A stretch of 7,600 nt of DNA from Cyanobacteria bacterium UBA7694 (GCA_002482705.1 DLGM01000066.1:1-7600), one strand, 5' to 3'. Positions 1 through 7,324 are shown, counted from the stretch's first letter. Numbers and translations: made by a program. The notes: generated by a model not told the origin, from the letters alone.

Positions 1-1
1 T

Positions 2-598
2 GATCTATTTGAAGCTGCTGTAAACGTATTACTGGCACGTAAGCAATATATCTCAAGGCAACGAGCAACCGCCTCCCCCAAGTCTCGTTTGCCTGTACTG
101 GGGCAAGCCGGGTCAGATGGTCGGGTCTCAAAGGCCACAATAGAAGCCGTCAATAGGCATTGTGGTCTGATGCCGTATAAAGAAGATCCTTGGTTCGGCA
201 TGGATGACTATTACAACCCCCCAGGGGTTTCACAAAACCGGCTAGAAACCAAGAACTGGTCCATCTCCTACGACTGCGATGATTACGCCGTTTTGGCCGT
301 TGGTCTATTCAGGGCATGTGGCATTGTTTATGATAAAGCCTGGGTTTGGAATCTACTTATTTCACCGGCTCAGCCGTGGGACCTGCGTTATTGTCATGTT
401 ATTTGCGGTGTGGAATACTGGGATGGGCGTGACATTTGGACTGCTGTCATTGATACGAATACGGCTGACTCTGGCCGGGTGCTCTGGTTTAAAGGAATAG
501 CTCATTCAAACGCAGTTCAAACAGCCGTTATTCAGCATTTTAATGGCGTTTACGGTAAGCAGTACTATAAGCTCATTCGGGTTGAGTATCCGTTTTAA
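2..598 (+). CDS. Transglutaminase-like cysteine-protease-fold protein, 5'-partial
   Basis: The reading frame is open from the left edge (first full codon at base 2) to TAA at 596-598, so the true start lies outside the window. An internal TTG at 89 could be read as a start, but the upstream codons are equally coding-like and no ribosome binding site precedes it. The 198 visible residues contain the pattern expected of the transglutaminase/papain-like fold: YDCDDYAVLAVGLFRACGI around Cys92, a His in RYCHVICGV (His132) and an Asp in TAVIDTN (Asp151), in the order Cys-His-Asp with family-like spacing. Members of this superfamily act as cysteine peptidases, amidases or crosslinking enzymes; which one applies here cannot be told. 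The end of the protein is intact, with no membrane segment in the visible part. It is followed in the same frame by an Ig/TIG ORF after a single stop codon. The fold is fairly secure; substrate and location are unknown. Confidence 0.72.
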   Translation, partial: DLFEAAVNVLLARKQYISRQRATASPKSRLPVLGQAGSDGRVSKATIEAVNRHCGLMPYKEDPWFGMDDYYNPPGVSQNRLETKNWSISYDCDDYAVLAVGLFRACGIVYDKAWVWNLLISPAQPWDLRYCHVICGVEYWDGRDIWTAVIDTNTADSGRVLWFKGIAHSNAVQTAVIQHFNGVYGKQYYKLIRVEYPF

Positions 599-601
599 AC
601 C

Positions 602-634
602 GAATCTGGTTTGATACAGTATCAAACCAGATTC
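602..634. repeat. Perfect 16-bp inverted repeat with 1-bp centre
   Basis: Bases 602-617 (GAATCTGGTTTGATAC) are exactly complementary in reverse to 619-634 (GTATCAAACCAGATTC), with a single A at 618 between them. The match stops abruptly at both ends. It begins 4 bp after the stop codon of the upstream gene and overlaps the first possible codons of the following ORF. There is no T tract after it, so it is not a standard intrinsic terminator. It could be a cruciform or dyad protein-binding site, an RNA hairpin, or the scar of a mobile or recombined sequence. Confidence 0.9.
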
Positions 635-1576
635 AAAACTGTATCAAACCAGTTGCGCGTTTACACTAACTTTAATGTCACGCCAGTGATCAGTAATCTG
701 AGTGCCAATAGCGGAATGGTTAGCAGCAGTGTTACGCTCACAGGTACAGGTTTCTCAAGCACTCAGGCCGAAAACACGGTTCGCCTCAATGGTGTTATGG
801 CCCCTATCAGTTCTGCCAGTGGTAACCAATTGGTGGTTACCGTGCCCCAGACGGCGAATGGTCACTTTACCGTTCAGGTGGGTAGCCAGACCAGTGCGGG
901 CATTGCATTTAACATTCTGCCTACGGTCAGCCTCAGTGTGCCTGCCAGCCCCATTTCTGCAATTATACCGCTTACGGCTACCGTCAGTAGCGGAAACCCG
1001 ATTGCCAAAGTGCAATTTTATGATGAGGATACCCTTTTGGCAGAGGTGACATCAGCACCCTATACGTATAATTGGGATACCACCGCAGTGCTCAGTGGGT
1101 TTCGCAACCTGACTGCCAAAGTGATTGATAACCAAAGCAATGAAGCCACCAGTATGGCGGTCAACCGCAATGTTAATCAACCGCCCGTCATTTCAGCATT
1201 CACAGCATCTCTGAATCCCATTATTGGCTTATTACACCCTACTTTGCTCACCTGTTCATTCAGCGACGCAGATAACCCCAGCCATACCGTCACATGGGAT
1301 GTGGTGGGTGAGAGCGCTGGCGTATTCCTTGAAACAGGAGGCGGTGGTGGCGGTTCAGGCACATGTCCTCCAGAACAAACTTGTACACCTCCTGAAGGAA
1401 ATCAAGGAACATCTGGAGACATTACCAATATTTGGACTGCACCTGCGGTGCCTGGTGGCCCTTACGAATTGCGTTGCAGTGTGAACGATGGGGTGAACCC
1501 TCCTGTTTCACAAACGATTTTGGTTCAAGTTCAGCATGGTACGGGCACAGTCACCGGCAGTGGAGGGTTGTTTTAG
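611..1576 (+). CDS. Ig-like/TIG multidomain protein, start uncertain, possibly 5'-truncated
   Basis: The frame is open from 599, directly after the previous gene's stop and in the same frame, to TAG at 1574-1576. TTG at 611 is the first possible start but lies inside the inverted repeat and has no Shine-Dalgarno sequence; TTG 653 and GTG 686 are no better. Numbered from 611, residues about 24-103 are an IPT/TIG domain (PVISNLSANSG...TLTGTGF...LVVTVP). Residues about 105-192 are a bacterial Ig-like domain (AKVQFYDEDTLLAEV..APYTYNWDT). Residues about 193-308 are an Ig/PKD-like domain with Cys215 and Cys289 placed like an Ig B-F strand disulfide. This last domain is interrupted by a poly-Gly segment and a CPPEQTC motif (Cys252, Cys258). 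Such domains are usually extracellular adhesion or structural modules, yet no signal peptide is present. It is either the C-terminal remnant of a larger exported protein or translated by reinitiation from the gene before. Its stop overlaps the next start. Confidence 0.6.
   Translation: MIQYQTRFKTVSNQLRVYTNFNVTPVISNLSANSGMVSSSVTLTGTGFSSTQAENTVRLNGVMAPISSASGNQLVVTVPQTANGHFTVQVGSQTSAGIAFNILPTVSLSVPASPISAIIPLTATVSSGNPIAKVQFYDEDTLLAEVTSAPYTYNWDTTAVLSGFRNLTAKVIDNQSNEATSMAVNRNVNQPPVISAFTASLNPIIGLLHPTLLTCSFSDADNPSHTVTWDVVGESAGVFLETGGGGGGSGTCPPEQTCTPPEGNQGTSGDITNIWTAPAVPGGPYELRCSVNDGVNPPVSQTILVQVQHGTGTVTGSGGLF
619..652 (+). repeat. Direct repeat of GTATCAAACCAG (two copies)
   Basis: The 12-mer GTATCAAACCAG occurs at 619-630 and again at 641-652, with starts 22 bp apart, about two helical turns. 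With the reverse-complement copy at 606-617 this makes three copies within 47 bp. The second direct copy is also flanked by a small dyad (AACTG at 637-641, CAGTT at 650-654). Clustered copies in helical phase are typical of a protein-binding array, but the copies lie in an open reading frame, and no binding protein is identified. Confidence 0.85.
1562..1567 (+). promoter_or_regulatory. Ribosome binding site GGAGGG for the lipoprotein
   Basis: GGAGGG lies 8 bases before GTG at 1576, inside the last codons of the Ig/TIG ORF. This strong site, together with the signal peptide that follows, fixes the start of the lipoprotein at 1576 rather than at the ATG at 1432. Confidence 0.8.
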
Positions 1577-3798
1577 TGAACGTTAGACATCTCACTGTGT
1601 GCAACCTCTTAAAGAAGATTCCGTCTAGACCTTTGAGTCTTAGCCTTTTGCTGGTCGCTTGTACAATTCCACAGGTGAACACAACAATCACTTCAGGTCA
1701 GGCTATCGTGAGAGATAATCAGGTTGTTTCAAAGACTCAACAGCACAATAAACACCAGGTTTCTGGGCAAGCGCAGGTGTTGTCAGATAATTTATCAGAT
1801 AAGGCCCGTTTGATCGTTAAGCTTAAATTGGCATCTCGAAATACCGGTTTTAAAACCCAAGCATTGTCTCCGACACGGTTCCAGCGTGTACAGGCCATGA
1901 TTTCTGCACCAGATATTTCAGGGAATAATCCTTCATTTCCAAATGCAATTCTGGCAGAAGGAGCTGATGGCGATGGCTATCTATCTGTGACGGGAGATGA
2001 TGAAATTATTTTGGTGTTTTCAGATGTGCCCTATGGCAAAGCCCGTGCGCTTTACTTTGGGTTGGATTCGTCTCCTGATAACACCCCTTTAGAACTGGCC
2101 GTGATCGGAACTGTTTTTGATTTGAGTACGGTCACCGCAGAAGTGGAAATATCTTATCGCACTACTCCTCTGTATTGGTTATTGGCAACAGGGGGCAATC
2201 AACTGCTTACACCTTACCGTTCAGGGGCCTTTACCTTGCAAGATCTTCAGGCTTTTGTTGATCAAATTAGCGGCAAAACGGGTGAAGGGTCTTACGTATA
2301 TACGGAGAGTCATCCCATTCTCATCAATACGAATCTTTTGCACAATGATTTGGTAGCCCATAACTTTGATTTTTCTGAATTAAACCCGGCAGATTATCGC
2401 TTTGTACCTGGCACCATCAAAGGTGCAATCAGCGGCCTAGTCAGTACAGATCGTATTGAACTGCGCGTCATTGACCCCAGCAGCCCTTTGCTCAGCAATC
2501 AGGGCAATGGTAATTATTTAATCCCCAAAGTAGCTGTAAATGATTTGGGCGTGATAGATGCTTGGTTGAATTTCACTTTACATACGACAGTTACTGGTGG
2601 CACTTCTTACACTGTCAACTATCATCCTTCTGAGGGTGTTACCCTTTCTTCAGGTACTGAGTTAACTCGCAATATTGAGCTGGTTCCAGCCACCCCTGTT
2701 TTAAGCACTTTGTCAGTCAATTCAGGAGCAGTAGGTGATGTAATTACTCTGACTGGTAATAATTTTCATGCCAATCCTGATGGTAATGTGGTGAAATTTG
2801 GTGAGGTCACGGTACCAATCAACGATGTCACCGTTGTAAGTGCCAATGAGCTTCGCGTCAAAGTACCAGAAGCTCCTTTTGGCCTTCAGCCAGTGATGAT
2901 TAGTGTTGGCCCAGAAAATAGTGATGATATTAATTTTTTAGTTAAAAAAAATATAACAAGTAAAATACTTTTCAGTACAGATGCCTTTACAGGGCATATG
3001 GAAATTTACATGATGAATCCTGATGGTTCATCTCGTATACAATTGACAAACACACAAACAACAGATGCTTTAGCACAATTATCACCTGACGGCACAGCAA
3101 TTGTTTTTAGCTCATCGCGCGATGGTAACGGTGTTTTTGAGCTATATATTATGAATAGTGATGGCTCAAACCCTAGACGTTTAACAAATAATGGTAGCAT
3201 TAATGATATTGAAGCCGTATGGTCACCAGATGGGAGTAAAATTGCATTCCGATCAAATCGTGACGGTAATGATGAGATCTATGCAATGAATATAGATGGA
3301 ACAAACCCCATACGTTTAACGAATAGCATCAGTGCAGATCGCAGCCCTTCGTGGTCACCAGATGGGAGTAAAATTGCATTCCAGTCAAATCGCGACGGTA
3401 ATGATGAAATCTATGTCATGAGTGTCGACGGGACGAACTTAGTGCGTTTAACCAATAACACCAGTCAAGATAACGACCCATCATGGTCACCAGATGGGAG
3501 TAAAATTGTATTTCATTCAAATCGCGATGGGAATAGTGAAATCTATCTGATGAATGCAGATGGCTCAAATCAAACCAGATTAACAAATAATGCTTTGATT
3601 GATGGGCTTCCTAGTTGGTCGCCCGATGGAGATAAAATCATATACTCATCTGCTATAACGGCTCCTAAATACAATATATATACTATGAATTTGGATGGAA
3701 CAAATCAAACCTTAATCTCTGATTTCCAAAATCCATCATACTCTCCATATAATGCTCAAGTTTCTCATTGGGCAAGCTGGACTCAAAATAGTCCTTAA
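1576..3798 (+). CDS. Lipoprotein with TIG domain and C-terminal TolB/PD40-like beta-propeller
   Basis: The GTG start overlaps the upstream TAG by one base (TAGTG) and is led by GGAGGG. The 740-aa product begins with a lipoprotein signal peptide: basic residues (KK at 13-14, R18), a hydrophobic run SLSLLL and lipobox L26-V-A-C29. It should therefore be exported and lipid-anchored at Cys29. Residues about 50-370 are beta-rich and unassigned. Residues about 371-455 form an IPT/TIG domain (PVLSTLSVNSGAVGDVITLTG). Residues about 463-735 carry six TolB/PD40 (WD40-like) propeller units of the form SPDGxKIxFxSNRDGNxEIYxMNxDGTNxxRLTN, with SPDG motifs at 503, 550, 594, 638 and 682. Such propellers usually bind proteins or ligands; this is not TolB itself, which lacks the TIG part and the long N-terminal region. 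Coupling to the Ig/TIG ORF suggests the two act at the cell surface together. The propeller section is more A+T-rich than the rest, starting at an A8 tract. The partner is unknown. Confidence 0.85.
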   Translation: MNVRHLTVCNLLKKIPSRPLSLSLLLVACTIPQVNTTITSGQAIVRDNQVVSKTQQHNKHQVSGQAQVLSDNLSDKARLIVKLKLASRNTGFKTQALSPTRFQRVQAMISAPDISGNNPSFPNAILAEGADGDGYLSVTGDDEIILVFSDVPYGKARALYFGLDSSPDNTPLELAVIGTVFDLSTVTAEVEISYRTTPLYWLLATGGNQLLTPYRSGAFTLQDLQAFVDQISGKTGEGSYVYTESHPILINTNLLHNDLVAHNFDFSELNPADYRFVPGTIKGAISGLVSTDRIELRVIDPSSPLLSNQGNGNYLIPKVAVNDLGVIDAWLNFTLHTTVTGGTSYTVNYHPSEGVTLSSGTELTRNIELVPATPVLSTLSVNSGAVGDVITLTGNNFHANPDGNVVKFGEVTVPINDVTVVSANELRVKVPEAPFGLQPVMISVGPENSDDINFLVKKNITSKILFSTDAFTGHMEIYMMNPDGSSRIQLTNTQTTDALAQLSPDGTAIVFSSSRDGNGVFELYIMNSDGSNPRRLTNNGSINDIEAVWSPDGSKIAFRSNRDGNDEIYAMNIDGTNPIRLTNSISADRSPSWSPDGSKIAFQSNRDGNDEIYVMSVDGTNLVRLTNNTSQDNDPSWSPDGSKIVFHSNRDGNSEIYLMNADGSNQTRLTNNALIDGLPSWSPDGDKIIYSSAITAPKYNIYTMNLDGTNQTLISDFQNPSYSPYNAQVSHWASWTQNSP
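2944..2951 (+). repeat. A8 homopolymer at the TIG/propeller junction
   Basis: Eight consecutive A residues encode the Lys-Lys-Asn linker just after the TIG domain (residues 457-459). Gain of one A leads to TAA after seven further codons from GTT 2941, and loss of one A leads to TAA after four. Slippage in either direction would therefore give a lipoprotein lacking the whole propeller. Confidence 0.8.
3221..3660 (+). repeat. 132-bp tandem repeats encoding propeller blades
   Basis: The block GGTCACCAGATGGGAGTAAA begins at 3221, 3353 and 3485, exactly 132 bp (44 codons) apart, with near-identical flanking bases. A more diverged fourth unit starts at 3617, again 132 bp on. An earlier blade (SPDG codons from 3082) is 141 bp before the equivalent point at 3223. 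DNA-level identity between neighbouring blades points to recent duplication or gene conversion and makes blade number liable to change by recombination. Confidence 0.85.
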
Positions 3799-3838
3799 GG
3801 ATTCATTTGTATGCATTTGATCTTTAGGGTATATAACT

Positions 3839-3873
3839 AGAGGTGATTTTATCACCTCTGTAGGAGTTTTTTT
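3839..3873 (+). terminator. Probable intrinsic terminator after the lipoprotein gene
   Basis: AGAGGTGAT (3839-3847) and ATCACCTCT (3851-3859) form a perfect 9-bp stem with a TTT loop, 40 bases after the lipoprotein stop. A run of seven T residues follows at 3867-3873. The 7-base gap between stem and T tract is longer than in a classical terminator, so efficiency is uncertain; position and structure still favour this role over an operator. Confidence 0.5.
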
Positions 3874-4064
3874 CTAATTTAAAAGCGAGTTAGAGCTTGA
3901 TAACCTATGGTTTAAAGAGGTCTGCCTGAGTCGCTGATTTATACAACCCTGTGAAAAATAATATGTCATGGGGATATTTTGAGTATTTATAAAGGCTTTG
4001 CTCTCTTCATGTCAAATCGCCGTGGTGGTAGATAAGCAGATATTTTTAAACGATGGGGGAGACC
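3874..4064 (+). other. Intergenic leader before the 941-aa gene
   Basis: This A+T-rich stretch must carry the promoter of the downstream cluster if the hairpin before it terminates transcription. The best -10-like match is TATAAA at 3988-3993 with only a poor -35 candidate (TGTCAT, 3964-3969; 18-bp spacing), so I do not call a promoter. I see no RNA gene or credible small ORF in it. Confidence 0.4.
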
Positions 4065-6890
4065 ATGGAGAACGATGATATGACAGGCTTAGAGGCAGAA
4101 CTCAACGAAGAGGAAAATAGCTTTAAACAGCGCATGAATGCTTTGCGTTTTGGAGTTGGTTCTGGCACTGAAGACATATTTTCATCGCTGATCCAATCGA
4201 CAGAAAAGCCTAAAAAGAAAAAAGAATTTTCAGAGCCTTCGTCTGAATTCCCAGTTAATTCCCAAAATTTATATGATTTTTTAATCACGGGCCTCAAAGC
4301 AAAACTGAAGGCTTTGACGCCTGTTACCCTGCGCCATTTGAGCACTGATGATCTACAGGCTTTAATGACCCAATTTGAACGGATTGAAGACGAAGATGTT
4401 GCTCAATTATCCCTGCTCGACAAAAGTAAAATAGTTAAAATTAAGGCACTGTGGTTGGGACAACGCATTGATGCTTACCAGCAAGTAGAACAGGATTGGG
4501 AGCTAGCACGAGGTTATATCGGTGACTTCTTAGCTGCGACCCGTGAAACCATTGAACAGTTAGGGCCGATGGCCAAGATGGCCTTTAACAAGGCTTATAA
4601 CTCGTTGTATGTCAAGCTCATTGACCGGGCCGATCACCGTCTGTTACAGCAACTCAATCTGAGCGAACTGGACCAGATGCGCCGCTATTTTGAAGACATT
4701 CCCTTTTCTTTGGCCATTGATCCCCATCTACTGACGCCTGAGCGCAAAGACAAGCGCATGCGGCTACAAGAAGCCATTCGCCAGCGCTTAGAGCTTTTAA
4801 AACAAGCCCTACCGGAGTCAGGGAAAATAAATCCTGCGGCCTCTGTCAATCCTTCTTCAGCCTCTGTTTTTCAGGAGCCCAGTCATCAACCGTTTGAACC
4901 CATTAGCCCTGTTACTTGGCGTATTCCGGGAACAACTGGCCATTACCAAGCCACCATTCTGCCCCCCACAGAAACGCCCAAACCCACTCAACATAAAGGG
5001 AACCTAGAACGCAGCCTGTATTTTACACCCGAGGTAGCCCAGGCAAATACAGGCCCCTTGTTTATTGCCCGGCAACTGGAAGATCAAATCACCAACCTGT
5101 CAGCAGAAGACACCCCTATGCCAGCCCTGCCCGATTGGCTGGTTCCTGAACGCCCTTTACACCTGATTGGGACCAGTAAAGAGGGTCGACACATCGACGC
5201 CATAGTCTATTTGCAAGCCCCTTTGTGTCGTTATCAGCCTATGGTCTTTTCTCTTGCCGGATTTAATAGCATTCTGACCGATCTCAGTTATGATGCCGAC
5301 AAACAAAAAATGGTGGTTGAAAGCTGTTACAGCCAAGAACAGGGTGCTGAACGCGGAAGAACCTGTTATTTGTATTTCACCCTTTCGCCGTTAGATCAAA
5401 CTGCTCATCAGGCATTGTTACGCCGTTATCAGTTTGATATTCACACTCAGGTCACGGGTGAACATTATGCCCAGTATGAAAAATACGACCTCGAAGATAT
5501 AAAAAAAGAAGGGCTTTTACACCATTTTTGTGTGCCACTCGTTTTCCATGGTGAAACTTGGTTTTTTACCCCCCGCACGACCCAACGAGCAGGGAAAAAC
5601 CTCATCCAACACATTGCTGCTTTTGTGCCCAGCGCAACCAGCACCACAAAGGGCAGCCTTTATTTATTTGAACAACGCCAGGGGCAGTGGCACATGCTGG
5701 ACAAAGAAACTGGGGGCGCTTATACCGTTACCCAAGAAGTGAGCCAACTTCTTCACTCACAAATACCCGACAGTGATCGCTTAATACTGGCCTTAGAAAA
5801 CCTCTTTCAAACTCGTAAAGGGGGCTCTATGCAACCACGGACACCGATACAATTTGGTCTAGCAGCGGTTCAGTACCAAGCTCAAGATCCCCAACTCGCC
5901 CAAGCCCAAGCACAGCTTGTACAGATCTCAGCCCTGTTATTAGCCTTAGATAGCTTAAGCCAAGAGCATCCTGATGTACTCCCCTTTGAGCTGGCCCCGA
6001 GCCTACAATTGGTGCAAACCCTTCAACAACCCGAAGTCTACAAAATTTGGGCCAATATGCCTGGCCGCAGCTTCGAAAATGATGTGCTCAACCAGTGGCA
6101 CCACAGACTCTTACACGAAGCCCAGGAGAAACATCCTCAGGTTCTTGAGCGTTATCTCAGCAGTAGTGCTACAATAAGCATAAAGTCTGCTGACTCCAAA
6201 CTTGATCATTTGCTAAAGCTGCTGAACGCCTACGCACATGAGCAGATTGATTGCCATGGCATAGTTCCAGAAGAAAGTTTAAAAGCAATTATGCTGCAAA
6301 ATTGGGAAAAACTCATATCTCAGTTGCTAGAACAACACATCGGCAATGAAATGATTCAGAAACTGCCCACGGATCTGCCTTCATCTGCCAAAGAAAAAAA
6401 CAAAATCTTGCCCTTTTGGCCGGTCACTGCCTTGGCTCAATCCACTTTAGATATCGAAACCCGTACCCGTACCACCCTCAAACCCCTCAACCGGGACGAC
6501 TACCGTTTTTACAAAGAAAACCACTCGTCTCCCCAAGATGAGACTTACCACATGGGCATTTGGACGGTTACGACCCAACAAGGAGACAAGGTTCGCTGTC
6601 TCATTGAGCGAGATGCTCAAGGGCAAGCCATTTTTCAGGAATGTATTCTGCTTTCTCAACAACAGACCATTACGGTCAATGGCGAAGCCAGCCCAATACC
6701 CATTCCCCCTCAATATCTACCGCTGTTACATGTCGACGCCATGGGGGTGTTAAGCCATCGCTTTTGCGAACCCTTCGGCAGTTGGCTGCGCGGCCAGCGT
6801 TCACGAGCTAAGCAGCCAAAAAGAATGTTCCTGATAGGTGGTTTCGCCGAAATGGAACAGACCTTGCGTAAGGTCTTAGTGCAATGCTAG
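4065..6890 (+). CDS. Large cytoplasmic protein of unknown function, first gene of the cluster
   Basis: I do not recognise the family. Three in-frame ATGs compete. ATG 4053 lacks a ribosome binding site. ATG 4065 follows GGGGGAG at a short 3-base distance. ATG 4080 follows GGAG at 9 bases and is also plausible. From 4065 the product has 941 residues with no signal peptide or membrane segment, so it is probably cytoplasmic. Residues about 1-260 are charged and mostly helical, with a Lys-rich patch KPKKKK (48-53). A Pro/Ser-rich linker spans about 262-310. A mixed alpha/beta region covers about 350-590, with several Cys and His (for example LCRYQP, LLHHFCVPLVFHGETWFFTPR). A Gln/Leu-rich helical region follows to about 790. 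A C-terminal beta-like segment (TYHMGIWTVTTQQGDKVRC from about 827) ends in a basic tail (RGQRSRAKQPKR). No catalytic motif was identified. The stop overlaps the next start, so the two are probably made together, perhaps as subunits. Codon use is uniform and no frameshift is visible. Confidence 0.8.
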   Translation: MENDDMTGLEAELNEEENSFKQRMNALRFGVGSGTEDIFSSLIQSTEKPKKKKEFSEPSSEFPVNSQNLYDFLITGLKAKLKALTPVTLRHLSTDDLQALMTQFERIEDEDVAQLSLLDKSKIVKIKALWLGQRIDAYQQVEQDWELARGYIGDFLAATRETIEQLGPMAKMAFNKAYNSLYVKLIDRADHRLLQQLNLSELDQMRRYFEDIPFSLAIDPHLLTPERKDKRMRLQEAIRQRLELLKQALPESGKINPAASVNPSSASVFQEPSHQPFEPISPVTWRIPGTTGHYQATILPPTETPKPTQHKGNLERSLYFTPEVAQANTGPLFIARQLEDQITNLSAEDTPMPALPDWLVPERPLHLIGTSKEGRHIDAIVYLQAPLCRYQPMVFSLAGFNSILTDLSYDADKQKMVVESCYSQEQGAERGRTCYLYFTLSPLDQTAHQALLRRYQFDIHTQVTGEHYAQYEKYDLEDIKKEGLLHHFCVPLVFHGETWFFTPRTTQRAGKNLIQHIAAFVPSATSTTKGSLYLFEQRQGQWHMLDKETGGAYTVTQEVSQLLHSQIPDSDRLILALENLFQTRKGGSMQPRTPIQFGLAAVQYQAQDPQLAQAQAQLVQISALLLALDSLSQEHPDVLPFELAPSLQLVQTLQQPEVYKIWANMPGRSFENDVLNQWHHRLLHEAQEKHPQVLERYLSSSATISIKSADSKLDHLLKLLNAYAHEQIDCHGIVPEESLKAIMLQNWEKLISQLLEQHIGNEMIQKLPTDLPSSAKEKNKILPFWPVTALAQSTLDIETRTRTTLKPLNRDDYRFYKENHSSPQDETYHMGIWTVTTQQGDKVRCLIERDAQGQAIFQECILLSQQQTITVNGEASPIPIPPQYLPLLHVDAMGVLSHRFCEPFGSWLRGQRSRAKQPKRMFLIGGFAEMEQTLRKVLVQC

Positions 6891-7291
6891 ATACTGTCTT
6901 AAGGACAAGTGCCCCAAAAACACATGTCTTAACAGCCCCACAAATTGTGGCTGAATGCCATGCACGTCCAGATTGTCCGGCCTGGATACGCGAAGCGCTT
7001 TGGATCGTAAGTGAAGGGCTTTGTTCAGCTTATACCGGGCAAGAGCAACACTGGTTATTATCCCCTGCTTATACCGCACTGAACCAACACAAATGGGTAT
7101 ATGGCATCTGTTTAACCCCTTCCGAAGTGCAATTGCACCGTTTTTGCTGGCACCCTGTGACAGGGCGCTGGCGGAATGGTATGCCCCATCTTCCTCAACA
7201 GCCCCAGTTTTTACCCCAGGCGCGTCTGTGCCAAGCACTTACCCTTTGCCCACCCACCCACATTCCCCATCACGAACTAGAGAGACGTTGA
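6884..7291 (+). CDS. Small Cys/His/Trp-rich protein of unknown function, or N-terminal half of a broken gene
   Basis: ATG 6884 overlaps the end of the 941-aa gene by 7 bases (stop at 6888-6890), which suggests translational coupling; no strong ribosome binding site is visible (AAGG lies far upstream). The 135-residue product is rich in Cys (7), His, Trp, Gln and Pro, with motifs AECHARPDCPAW near residues 24-35 and a C-terminal LCQALTLCPPTHIPHH. The latter has two Cys and several His that could bind a metal, though the spacing matches no finger family I know. It has no signal peptide or transmembrane helix. Its TGA stop (7289-7291) is followed in the same frame by further coding-like sequence to the window edge. 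The protein may therefore be complete and followed by a separate gene, or be the first part of a longer protein split by a nonsense codon. Confidence 0.65.
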   Translation: MLDTVLRTSAPKTHVLTAPQIVAECHARPDCPAWIREALWIVSEGLCSAYTGQEQHWLLSPAYTALNQHKWVYGICLTPSEVQLHRFCWHPVTGRWRNGMPHLPQQPQFLPQARLCQALTLCPPTHIPHHELERR

Positions 7292-7324
7292 GAGCGTTCC
7301 ACCCCTCATTGGAAGCGAGCCTAT

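Noticed and set aside
602..634. Palindrome as a rho-independent terminator of the transglutaminase-like gene
   Set aside because: There is no T tract after it, the loop is a single base, and an open coding frame runs straight through it.
755..1015. Minus-strand and alternative-frame ORFs inside the Ig/TIG region
   Set aside because: They overlap a frame with clear TIG and Ig-like domains and have no independent support.
1432..1575. ATG 1432 as the start of the lipoprotein
   Set aside because: That segment is a shadow of the Ig/TIG ORF. GTG 1576 has a strong ribosome binding site and is followed at once by a lipoprotein signal peptide.
3221..3660. Regular repeats as a CRISPR array
   Set aside because: The repeats are coding, in frame at 44-codon spacing, and encode beta-propeller blades.
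3874..4052. Sigma-70 promoter in the intergenic region
   Set aside because: TATAAA at 3988 has only a poor -35 partner, and TTGATA at 3897 has no -10 at suitable distance.
6876..7238. Minus-strand reading frame of 120 codons
   Set aside because: It lies opposite the end of the 941-aa gene and the small coupled gene, both better supported, and its translation resembles no protein and has no ribosome binding site context.
7289..7291. TGA read as an amino acid (recoded genetic code or selenocysteine)
   Set aside because: No in-frame TGA occurs inside any of the other genes, and no selenocysteine-type hairpin or catalytic context is evident; a stop or a nonsense mutation is simpler.
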